In this document: positions 53,101 through 59,206 of the stretch, piece after piece
Position numbering within the stretch: the stretch's first letter is position 1
Layout: every line of letters begins with the position of its first letter
Assembly (NCBI GenBank): GCA_033239005.1
Contig: BSQZ01000130.1
Location: forward strand, 575,001 to 639,000
DNA: 64,000 nucleotides
Direction of reading: 5' to 3'
Source: Lamellibrachia satsuma
Taxonomy: Eukaryota > Annelida > Polychaeta > Sabellida > Siboglinidae
Program-made: the position numbers and the translations under genes
Notes under the pieces: generated by a model
The model's database searches: none
The model's input: only the letters and a program-made list of their open reading frames with translations
Told to the model about the DNA's origin: nothing

Positions 53101-54284
53101 TATGATTTTATGTTATAAAATTGTCATAACTGTACGAATTAATACATGTATGCATGCTTTATAAAAATAAACATTTGGATTTCTGTTCACATTCTTGCTT
53201 TGTGTCATTTTGATAAGTTAGGTTGTGCTTATAAATAGTCACATTTAAATTGTTTTTAATTTAAACTGGTAAATTATGCAGTCATTAAATATTATTCAGG
53301 AAATGTCAAATAAACAAGGAAATTACTAAAATATAATAATGGCTATTGATGACCACACACACCCATACTATCAATCAACCCCCCCAATGGAGCAACCATT
53401 ACATCCCCTAAAGACGGGTTTATAAGTTTATAACTAAGGCCGAGATCATCATGAGTAACCCACTAATTAATGGAAGGCCGCCCACTAGGTGATGTTCAAT
53501 AGACGGAACAGCCAAAATATGGCCGCCGATCGTCAATAAGTCATCGTTCCGGGAGCCCAAAACATATCTTAATATACGTGTAATTATTTCCCACTTGGTG
53601 GAAAGTTGCGTTATTACGTTATCTATCTACACATTCCAGTGAAATCAGTATATAGATCACGCAATCCACGCTATTAGCAATTCATATACAGGCCCCTCAC
53701 AAAGCGCATGTCGATAGATTATCCAATTTCAACATGTTGGTGGTGTAAATGACGGTTGAAAACATTTCTAACCGCCTGTGTAACGTTTTCTAACTGCATG
53801 TTCGAAGTTGCACATAGGCGTTTTCTCAAATGAAAATACCGCTGCATAATCAGGTTTTTGACAACATACTCGCCCTTATGACCCTCGCTCTTATTTTATG
53901 ACTTAAATAGTCACAGGAATGTTGTTATTTCAACGTCTGTACAGTACATTTCTGGTATACGAGAATTGTACATTTCTGGTATATACCGGGATTGCGCCTT
54001 CAAGCTGACTTGATCAGGGCTGCCACCTGTTGGGAAACTGGACACCCGGGCCTTTTCAGACAGTATCAACAAGTGTGGACCCGCCCATGACTGACACGTA
54101 TCTCGACACAACTTGGCAACTGTGTCAACGCTTCAAACAAGGCCTAGTGAGCCTACTTAGTACATCATCTCCCACCACAACGCCCACGTTTATCGTAAGT
54201 TTGACAACTCACCGGGTAGAGATACAGAACAGCGATGACAGCGCACAAGACGACGACGCCGACATAAACAACGAACGGCAGCAT
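17735..54284 (-). CDS. CYP20A1: Cytochrome P450, CYP20 family, 11 exons over 36.5 kb
   Basis: Exons (minus): 54284-54213, 34663-34614, 33812-33643, 33304-33159, 31208-31041, 30372-30297, 28444-28267, 26501-26363, 24398-24287, 18504-18440, 17987-17735. Total about 475 residues, close to vertebrate CYP20A1. Order: N-terminal hydrophobic ER anchor (VLYLYP end); short linker with [24 protein letters not shown] and FWFGQQL, strong CYP20 signatures; I helix with AGFHSS, in place of the usual AGx(D/E)T; ETLR (ExxR); FDPDRF (PERF-like); haem region [14 protein letters not shown]; end VTVSKRS. P450s are haem monooxygenases; CYP20 is an orphan with no settled substrate. Phases agree at every junction except exon 6/7, off by one base. 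The family name rests on recalled similarity; the exon set is seen directly. Confidence 0.88.
18440..18504 (-). CDS. CYP20A1: CYP20 exon 10
   Basis: Starts after CTTGTTGCAG, ends CCAA|GTAAGG, phase 0 to 2. Encodes [20 protein letters not shown]. Confidence 0.88.
18560..18900. repeat. Intronic dispersed repeat, copy 1
   Basis: Shares CCTAGTATCCACTGCAACAT, GCTAGTCTCATTTC and a CACACCCATGAT-GTTGACC segment with the 27-28-kb cluster. No coding content. Family unnamed. Confidence 0.75.
19104..19318. repeat. Foldback repeat, related to 30400-30590
   Basis: GAAGGAACCTATGTGGACAT near 19217 is answered by an imperfect reverse complement ending near 19315, giving arms of about 46 bp. The left half, with its CCATCAGTTTTGCATGTATG lead-in, recurs at 30430-30585, so this is an interspersed element. 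Confidence 0.75.
20438..20522. repeat. 22-bp tandem repeat, about 3.5 units
   Basis: Units of GTAAATGATGATTTATCTGG followed by TT. Confidence 0.93.
20945..24120 (-). mobile_element. RTE-type LINE, nearly full length, decayed
   Basis: Lies in CYP20 intron 9. Minus-strand order: leader; AP endonuclease opening [19 protein letters not shown] and GISECRWMG (about 23780-23640); [13 protein letters not shown] (23375); IDHVLVS (23150); RT with [11 protein letters not shown] (22190), [11 protein letters not shown] (21850) and [11 protein letters not shown] (21715); then a C-terminal GRPKTMWRSTIENE-like region and a basic, Trp-rich end near 20965. The endonuclease start resembles the RTE-derived craniofacial development protein 2-like ORFs. 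Several frameshifts (near 23190, 22740, 22210, 21990 and 21440) and stops break it. The order of domains is complete enough to call one insertion. Confidence 0.88.
24287..24398 (-). CDS. CYP20A1: CYP20 exon 9 (ExxR)
   Basis: Starts after TTGTCTTCAG, ends GCAGGG|GTGAGT, phase 2 to 0. Encodes [20 protein letters not shown] is the K-helix ExxR that P450s need. This is the exon copied at 13081-13230. Confidence 0.9.
25014..25690 (+). mobile_element. Two joined LINE fragments
   Basis: 25014-25271 joins an RT scrap ([18 protein letters not shown]) directly to a LINE C-terminal scrap ([20 protein letters not shown]), an internal deletion derivative. 25299-25690 carries [29 protein letters not shown] and, in shifted frames, the [13 protein letters not shown] end motif. 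Both lie in CYP20 intron 8. Confidence 0.7.
25690..26070. repeat. 77-bp tandem repeat, 5 units
   Basis: Units begin near CACCTTCCTTGGTGCCTTGA and contain CAGCGCCCGCCCCCAGAGTG. The first unit is the natural end of the adjoining LINE tail, so the array grew from LINE 3' sequence. The period is not a multiple of three. Confidence 0.93.
26363..26501 (-). CDS. CYP20A1: CYP20 exon 8
   Basis: Starts after GTGCTTCAG, ends CTTGT|GTATGT, phase 1 to 2. Encodes [19 protein letters not shown] and NEIKRVVG, the I-J helix segment. Confidence 0.88.
27040..27990. repeat. Intronic dispersed repeat cluster, copies 2-4
   Basis: Two direct copies (about 27130-27300 and 27350-27540) share TTAATGCTTGAACAAGCATT and GGATACTAGGTAGGTTTG. 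A third copy at 27690-27990 is in the opposite orientation, with a long tail matching 18750-18890. Diverged scraps lie at 33500-33600 and 34495-34560. All are in CYP20 introns. No coding content. Confidence 0.75.
28267..28444 (-). CDS. CYP20A1: CYP20 exon 7 (I helix)
   Basis: Starts after ATTATTACAG with five A, ends CAGT|GTAAGT. Encodes [18 protein letters not shown] and the oxygen-binding I helix [11 protein letters not shown]. With four A the phase would match exon 6; as written it is +1. Confidence 0.85.
28900..29238 (-). repeat. Tandem array of 73-bp tRNA-like units
   Basis: Between four and five units. Read on the minus strand each contains an A-box-like TGGCTCAGTGG, a D-arm pairing GCTC/GAGC, and a degenerate B-box position (GGTTTGTTATG). 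The period of 73 bp equals a tRNA body, but the 3' half does not pair with the acceptor, so these are not functional tRNA genes. It looks like the head of a tRNA-derived SINE expanded in tandem. It lies in CYP20 intron 6. Confidence 0.8.
29241..30167. repeat. Dispersed repeat copy A
   Basis: Shares most of its length with 35715-36857: GAGCGATAAATC blocks, CACCATTTCCCATT, GTAAACCCCAT, CCAGGTTATTATTTTC and GCTGCGATCGCCATC. Copy A alone is interrupted at 29472-29636. Family not recognised and no domain seen. Confidence 0.8.
29472..29636. repeat. Palindromic insert, Penelope-tail-like
   Basis: About 60-bp inverted arms (AACTTAGTGTTCGCTCTGTA on the left; its complement near 29610) around a 27-bp centre. 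The right arm plus TTGAGAGGTAATTATGCTTA matches 37180-37262, the end of the Penelope-like fragment. Confidence 0.75.
30168..30243 (-). repeat. Single tRNA-like SINE head
   Basis: One more copy of the 28.9-29.2-kb unit (GGCTCAGTGGTTAGAG on the minus strand), separated from the array by dispersed-repeat copy A. Confidence 0.75.
30297..30372 (-). CDS. CYP20A1: CYP20 exon 6
   Basis: 76 nt after TTATATAG, ending AAGC|GTGAGT, phase 0 to 1. Encodes [18 protein letters not shown]. The phase-1 end does not fit the phase-0 start of exon 7 as read. Confidence 0.82.
31041..31208 (-). CDS. CYP20A1: CYP20 exon 5
   Basis: Starts after TGTTGTAG, ends GATGTG|GTATGC, phase 0 to 0. Encodes [20 protein letters not shown] and SFGKYFND. 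Confidence 0.85.
31380..31530 (+). pseudogene. LINE ORF2 C-terminal scrap
   Basis: [20 protein letters not shown] followed by TRGHSLKLK, the region near the end of CR1/L2-group LINE ORFs. It lies in CYP20 intron 4. Confidence 0.65.
31806..31854. repeat. Short imperfect palindrome
   Basis: AAAAAGTC...ATGACGTCGCT faces AGCGATGACGT...GGACTTTTT around a 3-bp centre. Confidence 0.7.
32125..32196. repeat. (TA)n microsatellite
   Basis: TA tract of about 70 bp in CYP20 intron 4. Confidence 0.97.
33159..33304 (-). CDS. CYP20A1: CYP20 exon 4
   Basis: Starts after TTATTTCAG, ends AACAAA|GTATGT, phase 1 to 0. Encodes [15 protein letters not shown] and the basic [12 protein letters not shown] (C-helix region). 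Confidence 0.88.
33643..33812 (-). CDS. CYP20A1: CYP20 exon 3
   Basis: Starts after AATGTTTCAG and ends at CCTC|GTAAGT, phase 2 to 1. Contains [15 protein letters not shown] and [12 protein letters not shown], the most family-diagnostic stretch. A LINE 3' end stops about 30 nt upstream of this acceptor. Confidence 0.92.
33843..34245 (-). mobile_element. 5'-truncated CR1-like LINE tail
   Basis: Same family as 10328-12052: [40 protein letters not shown] and [14 protein letters not shown], then the 3' repeat read as ATCTTGTTAA. It lies in CYP20 intron 2 and its end is about 30 nt from the exon 3 acceptor. Confidence 0.85.
34614..34663 (-). CDS. CYP20A1: CYP20 exon 2
   Basis: 50 nt after TTTTTGTGTAG, ending at TA|GTACGT, phase 0 to phase 2. 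Encodes [16 protein letters not shown], the linker between anchor and catalytic domain. Length and phase exactly bridge exons 1 and 3. Confidence 0.85.
34873..35714. other. No gene seen (intron 1)
   Basis: AT-rich intron sequence with no exon or domain. Confidence 0.4.
35715..36857. repeat. Dispersed repeat copy B
   Basis: Counterpart of 29241-30167 without the palindromic insert. The short open frame at 36305-36580 is not recognised as a protein. Confidence 0.8.
36858..37262 (+). mobile_element. Penelope-like retroelement remnant with inverted 5' end
   Basis: A frame at about 37011-37175 reads [20 protein letters not shown], then [13 protein letters not shown]. This is the kind of C-terminal end seen after GIY-YIG endonucleases in Penelope-like elements. 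The coding stretch 37052-37118 is mirrored at 36858-36924 (65 of 67 bases), i.e. the 5' part of the insertion is inverted, a common Penelope feature. The 3' tail matches 29540-29636. Family assignment is by recognition only. Confidence 0.6.
37440..41771 (-). pseudogene. Zinc-finger family-B DNA polymerase (protein-primed type), broken
   Basis: Start [18 protein letters not shown] at 41771. Three N-terminal C2H2/C2HC fingers (ligands in CHCG, CETC, CERC), and a fourth ([10 protein letters not shown]) near 40470. Exonuclease: DxE in [10 protein letters not shown] (about 40270) and [10 protein letters not shown] (39900). Polymerase: [14 protein letters not shown] (39210), motif [15 protein letters not shown] (38330), motif [11 protein letters not shown] (38050), then [13 protein letters not shown] (37800). 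The layout fits a PolB_2-type, protein-primed polymerase as in self-replicating elements such as Polinton/Maverick. Breaks: a one-base shift near 40817, TGA at 39643, TAA at 39415, and shifts near 39180, 38240 and 37970. G+C is visibly higher than in the surroundings. No integrase, ATPase or capsid gene is seen nearby. Confidence 0.85.
42110..42182. repeat. 29-bp tandem repeat, about 2.5 units
   Basis: ATTATACATTGTGTTTAATA units in tandem. Confidence 0.85.
42340..43960 (+). mobile_element. Strongly decayed LINE
   Basis: Frames full of stops retain [20 protein letters not shown] near 42755-42812 (the endonuclease IGVIYRPP motif), [13 protein letters not shown] near 43405 and an RT entry scrap near 43520-43600. 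An old Jockey/L2-like element in CYP20 intron 1. Confidence 0.65.
43961..44780. other. No supported gene
   Basis: A 76-codon minus frame at 44335-44105 ([20 protein letters not shown]) is the only open stretch. It has no domain, splice signals or neighbours to back it. Confidence 0.3.
44921..45112 (+). repeat. 5' LTR
   Basis: 192 bp; would carry the element promoter. It contains no obvious TATA box. Ends in ATTACA just before the primer-binding site. Confidence 0.95.
45113..45130 (+). promoter_or_regulatory. tRNA primer-binding site
   Basis: TTGGCGACGAGG directly abuts the 5' LTR, the usual position and a common sequence in animal Gypsy elements. The primer tRNA was not identified. Confidence 0.7.
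45273..46238 (+). CDS. Gypsy gag
   Basis: About 321 residues from ATG at 45273. Capsid-like region with [14 protein letters not shown] and RDRFVTGLN; two CCHC-type knuckles ([34 protein letters not shown]) near residues 235-270. Gag packages the element RNA. The frame runs into the protease and stops inside its active-site region. A longer upstream Met in frame at 45258 is possible. Confidence 0.88.
   Translation: MSGLIGGLGKFDPKTETVDCYEERLKLYLVANNISAVEGNAERRKAIFLSEVGKEIFQVLSDLFSPDKPANRTLEELFTKLKEHYEPIPNEMAESFKFWTRVQGSGESIADYSLAIRKLTVHANFPDQNRWLRDRFVTGLNYNYVHIQEKLSNMSQLTFEKAVEIAVTMTMVKESARQFRHPVGAASNTTANTNQGFASVNRLKYTSKPEGGRFLPRDGSTGGCMQKAPRQQCWRCGGKHAPQSCKFKAERCFSCGKIGHIAKSKACKGKKRVRVVTEATSEDVYNVYTASTVSKGGGIKIPVCVEDTQFSMQLDKRQTCR
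46185..47716 (+). pseudogene. Gypsy pol: protease, RT, RNase H (frameshifted)
   Basis: The protease start lies in the gag frame up to about 46220 and continues in the next frame ([14 protein letters not shown]), with the DTG catalytic triad lost at the junction. RT follows: [54 protein letters not shown] and the catalytic YLDDIIVTG. RNase [17 protein letters not shown] and [15 protein letters not shown] second shift near 47690 ends the frame early. RT and RNase H motifs are otherwise well kept. Confidence 0.9.
47697..49322 (+). pseudogene. Gypsy pol: end of RNase H and integrase
   Basis: Opens with [19 protein letters not shown] and [10 protein letters not shown] (end of RNase H). Integrase H2C2 finger: HPGSNRMK ... 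CLQCDPCQ. Catalytic core: [15 protein letters not shown] and the E in [15 protein letters not shown] (D,D,E). [19 protein letters not shown] chromodomain-proximal region and a Pro/Val-rich tail end at 49322. Long and open, but in a different frame from the upstream part of pol. Confidence 0.9.
49530..49734 (+). repeat. Polypurine tract and 3' LTR
   Basis: AAAAGGAAGG at about 49531-49540 primes plus-strand synthesis; the 3' LTR is 49543-49734. Confidence 0.9.
51070..51208. repeat. 75-bp direct duplication
   Basis: GGTCAGATTACTTAATCATC at 51070 and its near-copy at 51145, each followed by TTTGACTTGTGAATCCACTT. Confidence 0.9.
51400..53110. repeat. Inner AAACAT-rich inverted repeats
   Basis: A block at about 51580-51775 is the diverged reverse complement of 52975-53110 (for example ATAACATCATAAAAACAT against ATGTTTTTATGATGTTAT). 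A further direct copy lies at 52850-52970. CCCAGCAAACAC occurs at 51409 and 51588. They flank the transposase fragment on both sides. Confidence 0.7.
51777..52640 (+). pseudogene. CACTA/EnSpm-like transposase fragment
   Basis: Begins [20 protein letters not shown], where the Asp lies in the conserved DGxPLFKS box. Continues [12 protein letters not shown], the zinc-type [42 protein letters not shown] and [19 protein letters not shown]. After an in-frame TAG at 52463-52465 it goes on as [20 protein letters not shown] to about 52640. A last scrap ([20 protein letters not shown]) lies near 52762. This is a family common in cnidarian and mollusc genomes. The N-terminal part is missing. Confidence 0.75.
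53701..54212. other. No gene seen (intron 1, next to exon 1)
   Basis: Unique-looking sequence between the CACTA-like element and CYP20 exon 1. Confidence 0.4.
54213..54284 (-). CDS. CYP20A1: CYP20 exon 1 (start, membrane anchor)
   Basis: ATG at 54284 with A at -3 (AGAAAATGC). 24 codons, almost all hydrophobic ([14 protein letters not shown]...), ending LYLYP at a G|GTGAGT donor, phase 0. The signal anchor should hold the enzyme on the cytosolic face of the ER. Intron 1 is about 19.5 kb. Confidence 0.85.
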
Positions 54285-55935
54285 TTTCTTTGTGATCTAG
54301 TTCTGTAGCTGGCGTTGATGGCGTCAAACACGACAGTGCATCACACAAATATGAGTCACAAGACTATCGTGCCTGGATGTCAACGTGTCATGATTGATGA
54401 ACACGCGACACAAAAAGTCCCAGTAAACAAATAAGTGCCTGGGGGGCAAATTTTTTTCCCATAATGGCTCCAGGCAAGCAGCGCCTTAGCTTAGGCGGAC
54501 ATGATTGGCTGCTGAGAATACTTGACCTCCGAACTCTCTAATTCATAACAGCAATACACGTGTTCAATTGAACCTATGTCAACAATGATACGTGGCTTGA
54601 ACTTGACCTGTTGAGAATAACGGTAATTTCACTTGCACTTGTTTAGATAAATCAAACAGTTTTTTTAATTGTACAAAATATAACAAACACATGAAATCAA
54701 CGTGGATTACTCTTAGAATTGTGCCGCCATAAAAGCAGGGACAAACTTTTAGTCAATCAATAATTATTTATTACAATCATATAAAACAAACAAAATAAGC
54801 CATGACACAATATGAGAAGGTATAACAAACATTATTGCTAACAATATCACTCGATTAAAAATATTATGTGCCATGAAAGATTAGACAACAAGTATTGACT
54901 ATTTTGAGAAAACAAATAATAGAACATATGGCAAAAAGGCATTCCATGTTTCATGTTTTAATGCCTGTAAAGCTAATTAGAGAAAAACCTGGTCTATGTC
55001 AACCAAATATCTACAAGAACTTTTCCAAATTATTTTACAGTTTGGGTTAATAAAGTGACTGATCAATTCACTTTTCTGCAACAAAAATAACGAATATTTT
55101 ACTCGTACTGAGCATGAACATTATAAACAAATCAACAAGTCTGGTAGCACCAATCTTAAAGACAACCTATGCACTACATGTGTGTCTTTATTCACATTTA
55201 AAAACAAACCAATAAGGATATAACTAATGTTATTGACCATCTTCATGCAAAATGTAGTTGTGGTCAAATGGCATGTTCACAAAATTATTAAACACTGCAA
55301 AATTTGAAATAACTGAACAACTAAGAATAATAAAAAAGAAAACTCAATGATAAAGAAATGATAAGTCAATACTGAGTTATGGCAGACTGTTAAACTGAAC
55401 TCACTGCACTTGAATTAAATGATAAACATGCTTGCCAGATGAATAAAGGTGCAATTCCCATAACCATCTAAACCTAGCTTTATGGGGAAAACATTTTGCC
55501 TTTTTGTAAAAAATTTTTCAATGTTATCTGTGAAAACATGTTGAATTTAATTATACTAAATCAAATTTTTTTACCAATAACCACAATTGAGCTGATGATC
55601 AACAACATGATGATGACTGTCCAGATAACGTGACTGAAGTTGTGCAGGATGAGTCACTCCATTGCTTCATCCGGTTCAATATTGGGCATATTATATAATT
55701 TTAATATAAAAATATATAAATAAATTATAATATTACTGACAATGAATAAACCCATAAATTGGAAAAGTCATATTGATAGAATAGGATAAAATGTTTGCTA
55801 GAATGGGATGTGAAATACCAAGGCTATGCAGGTTAAGGTTGGATAGGGTCACACATTACTTTACGTGGCTGAATGGGTTTTCGCCAATGAAATGTTGGCC
55901 TCCACACAATGTCCAAGGTTGTGAGGTGCAACACG
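54285..55935. other. CYP20 5' flank; no gene seen
   Basis: The first few hundred bases should contain the P450 promoter and 5' UTR. No TATA box or clear motif decides it. The rest is AT-rich with no exon. Confidence 0.4.
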
Positions 55936-56689
55936 TCGGCGTTTCTTAGATGAAACATAACTGTGGTCCATGGTGAAGGTTGATTTGCTAGGCCATCCAG
56001 CCCTCAACCGCCTTCATCCGCCAAGGGGAACCTCTCTTCGTGCCACAGCCAGAGGCTGCACACCAATCTGTGCTGACGTCTATAATCTTGCTTTGCACCC
56101 AAGTCTTCTAGTAGCTGGTGCAGCGCCATTATACTTTCCATAGGTGTGCATAGCACTAACAAGATGAGAGTTGTTGACAATCTTCTTGCTATTGCGGATG
56201 AAGCATAGGAGTGGCTTCCTAAACAACTCCCTGTTGGATAGGAATTTACTAATGGTGTCATCAGCGAACTTCCTTATCTCAGAGATGAGCTGTTCATCCT
56301 CATCCTGCGCAGCTGCAGTCTCGTCATTTGGACAGTCATCATGTTGTTGCTCATCAGCCACAGTGTTCTCCGCAGCATGGCAGGGAGCCAGACCATCAGG
56401 CACTGGATTAGAGACTGTTTCTGGTAGCTGAGCAGAGGTCCTAGCTTGCATGGGTTGGAACCAGTCAATGGCCACATCTTCTTTGCCTGGAGAGAATAAC
56501 ATATCTTTCAGATCAAATTAATTTTATTTTTTTTATCATCATTACTAGCCCCTAAAATATTGCGTGGGACCACGGTAACTCATCCAGGAGAAGTAAAGAC
56601 CCCACATAGGAAGTAGATGTGTAACTTATCGTGAAATCACTAACTCTACAGAAGGAACACTATGAAAATTAGGATAGATAATTAGTTTT

Positions 56690-57080
56690 TGTTGTTGTAA
56701 GTTTTGTATTTTTTTTCTGCTTCAGCAGATTTAGATACAACAAATGCTTTATATAACTTGTTTTTTTCACACATGCATTTTTTAAACCTTTTGTAAACCA
56801 AGGCTTATTGTTGATGTAACTTTTTTTAGAAACTCTTTTAACTGGGCAATGTTTCTGAAATATATTTGTAAATATATGTAAAAACGTATCATAAGCTTGA
56901 TTGATATCATTTGTATTTAGAACACTTTCCCAGGATTGACATCATTTGTATTTAGAACACTTTCCCAGGATTGACATCATTTGTATTTAGAACACTTTCC
57001 CAGGATTGCTGACTCAGTTCATCTGAAAGTGAAACTAGAGTATCCTCATTTATAGTTCTAATGTACTGAAACTCTTTTAC
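56690..57080 (-). mobile_element. LINE fragment (endonuclease-RT linker)
   Basis: TINEDTLVSLSDELSQQSWE, then NQAYDTFLHIFTNIF, NNKPWFTKGLKNACVKKNKL and AEAEKKYKTY: the linker ahead of the RT in Jockey/CR1-like LINEs. It is split by a 35-bp triplication. Confidence 0.75.
56903..57009. repeat. 35-bp repeat, three units, inside the LINE fragment
   Basis: ATTGACATCATTTGTATTTA followed by GAACACTTTCCCAGG. One unit fits the LINE frame (SWESVLNTNDV); the others are additions. Confidence 0.93.
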
Positions 57081-58796
57081 TGTTTCTATCTATATTAAAC
57101 TCATAAAGTGCAAAAATTGGTAAGTTTGTGGAAATCTGCCTCACACAGCTGCTGCCCCCAGGAATATTGCATGGACAGAAACATAATTTGTCCCCTTCTG
57201 CAGTAAATCAAATTTTGACATGCGTTATGCCATACTAAATGAAGGTGACATTAGTAAAATGATGCTCCATTTTGTAGTTTTTACTGCTGGCAAGTTGTAG
57301 AATACCCTAATAGCACTGCCCCAATACAATTTGTATATCAGTATTTGTAACCAAATTTACCTACCTGTAGCAGTACTGCAGATCTGGACACACTGCTCGG
57401 TCAGCAGCCAGAAACACATAGTCGTCCCCATGCTTGTCCTGTAGTTGAAACTTGAGTACATCAACTGCAGTGGAGGGGGAATGACCTGACTCGAATAGAC
57501 GGGTTATTTCCTCACGTGTCTCATCAGCAACATCTCTGCTGCGAACCGAGTCTGCACAATGTACCGGATGATTGTGATGGTTGTTGATGGTACAAACCAA
57601 GAATAACCCATCTCCAAAATGAGGATCTTTCGAGCTGTGGGCAACAGAAAGAAAAACATGTTTCACAATGAAGTTGAAAGAACATGTGCAGTCTGCACCA
57701 AACTAACCCAGTCTTTCCCCTGCTATGTAATCTGCAAGGTGGCGCACCTTGCACTTTTTTGTCTGCTCCTTTCAATTTTCATTATGCAAAGTGGAGCAAC
57801 TTGCATCTTTTTCTCAGCACCTTTTACTTTTCATTAGTTCCACATATATTTATACATATCCCTCTTGTCCACATAGTGGTCAATTCCTGACATTAGAAAC
57901 ATTGTTATGCATGTTGTTTTTCTCTGGACAAGAGCGCCTTTCACCTCCTTTTCCCCAGGGGAAAAACTGCTAACCCATCATATCACCAAATGATTATCAT
58001 CAGTAACATTGAATGAAAGATGTTGATGGCTATGAATTGATTGTTTCTCCATTTCTAAGTTTCATTATCTGGATACAACTCGGAATACAGTATATGAAAG
58101 CTGCAACATAGGTTTGATTTTTAAATACTAAGTCCTAATATTCTCAAGTAGACCTTTACTGGAATGTACAGCAGGCCCGGTTCCATTTTGATTAATGTTG
58201 TTGGAAAAGCCTATTCTGAGGGGGAAGGCATTGATGTAAGACTATCATAAGCTGACTTAACATTCCCTGTCTTGGGGTTAAGGTTGGTAGGCTACCAATA
58301 ATTGTTCACATAACTACAAACAAAAAAGTTAACTGTTAACTAAGTTAAGTTAATAGTTAATTTAATTTAATAATTGTTTTGGTTGATTTAAATGTCGTTA
58401 GATTGGACATATTTTCAAGTAAATGTAAGGTAATTTACTTGTAAATGTTCAACAGTTTCTTTCTTGCCAACAAGGCATCTAATCATCATCTCCAATGTAC
58501 AATGTAATAAGTTGATCCAAATTTTATATGGGGTACTTACTCTGAACACATTTCTCCCTCCTTCTTTCGGAGAGATCTTGCTTGCAACTCTCCACGTTAT
58601 GAATGATCGAGTTTGTAGCTTCCTTAACCAGTCCTCCGCCTCTGATTGTGTTGTGAGAGCAACACAGAGACTGACACTCTTAACAGTAGAATTATCACCA
58701 TCGAATTGACATACACAGTACTTGTAATCTGTGGGTAGGTATTCCTATGGAGAGAGTGCAGTACAATATTTTTAACTACTTGCATTCAAACTTGAA

Positions 58797-59153
58797 CAAA
58801 ATATACTTAGATATTATTAGTACTTCATTGTTAAAAAAGATGCACTGAATACTTTTTAAACAACTATTTTAATCAAGTAATTAACAATAAAGTCAGATAG
58901 CGTATCAGAGAAATGCATTACAACAAATACATGTGCAAAAATTATATACATACATGCATGCATGCATACATACATATATACTTACATACATACATACATA
59001 TAATTTTATGCACATGTATTTGTTGTAATGCATTTCTCTGATATGCTATTTGACTTTATTGTTAATTACTTGATTACAAATAGTTGTTTAAAAAGTATTC
59101 AGTGCATTTTTTTTAACAATGAAGTATTGATAATATCTAAGTATATTTTATAT
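58797..59153. repeat. About 156-bp inverted repeat (foldback)
   Basis: 58797-58952 is matched in reverse complement by about 58998-59153 with a few substitutions and 1-2-bp indels. The centre is a CATA/CATG-rich microsatellite. No coding content. Resembles a MITE or a duplicated-inverted segment. Confidence 0.9.
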
Positions 59154-59166
59154 ATATGTATGTATG

Positions 59167-59205
<39 letters not shown>
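59154..59205. repeat. TATG/TA microsatellite
   Basis: TATGTATG then TA units, directly abutting the inverted repeat. Confidence 0.95.

Positions 59206-59206
<1 letters not shown>

Larger units (their letters stand above)
50203..53697. mobile_element. CACTA-like transposon with about 250-bp TIRs
   Basis: Ends read AGGGGCCTGTATAT inwards on both sides, with CAC at 50200-50202 and 53698-53700 as a 3-bp target duplication. The TIRs extend about 250 bp (50260-50500 against 53440-53690) with only scattered differences. The left TIR alone has an extra block of about 48 bp of repeated GCCCGGA-type motifs. The interior carries a transposase fragment related to animal CACTA/EnSpm proteins. A second, inner set of AAACAT-rich inverted repeats raises the chance of nesting. 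Confidence 0.8.
55940..58744 (-). pseudogene. MULE-like (FAR1/SWIM-type) gene, broken
   Basis: Exon a, 58744-58541, between CCATAG and GTAAGT: EYLPTDYKYCVCQFDGDN and EAEDWLRKLQTRSFITWRV, a FAR1-like N-terminal region. Exon b, about 57702-57365, to a GTAGGT donor: HSSKDPHFGDGLFLV, NNHHNHPVHCADSVRSRDV, HGDDYVFLAADRAVCPDLQY. Exon c, from about 56500: acidic linker, then SAMHTYGKYNGAAPATRRL and, past stops, IGVQPLAVARREV and RRRVAPHNLGHCV. These match Mutator-like transposase-derived proteins of marine invertebrates. The central DDE and SWIM part is not seen. In-frame TAG at 56082-56080 and TGA at 56016-56014. A LINE fragment sits between exons b and c. Decayed MULE or dead domesticated copy. Confidence 0.6.
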
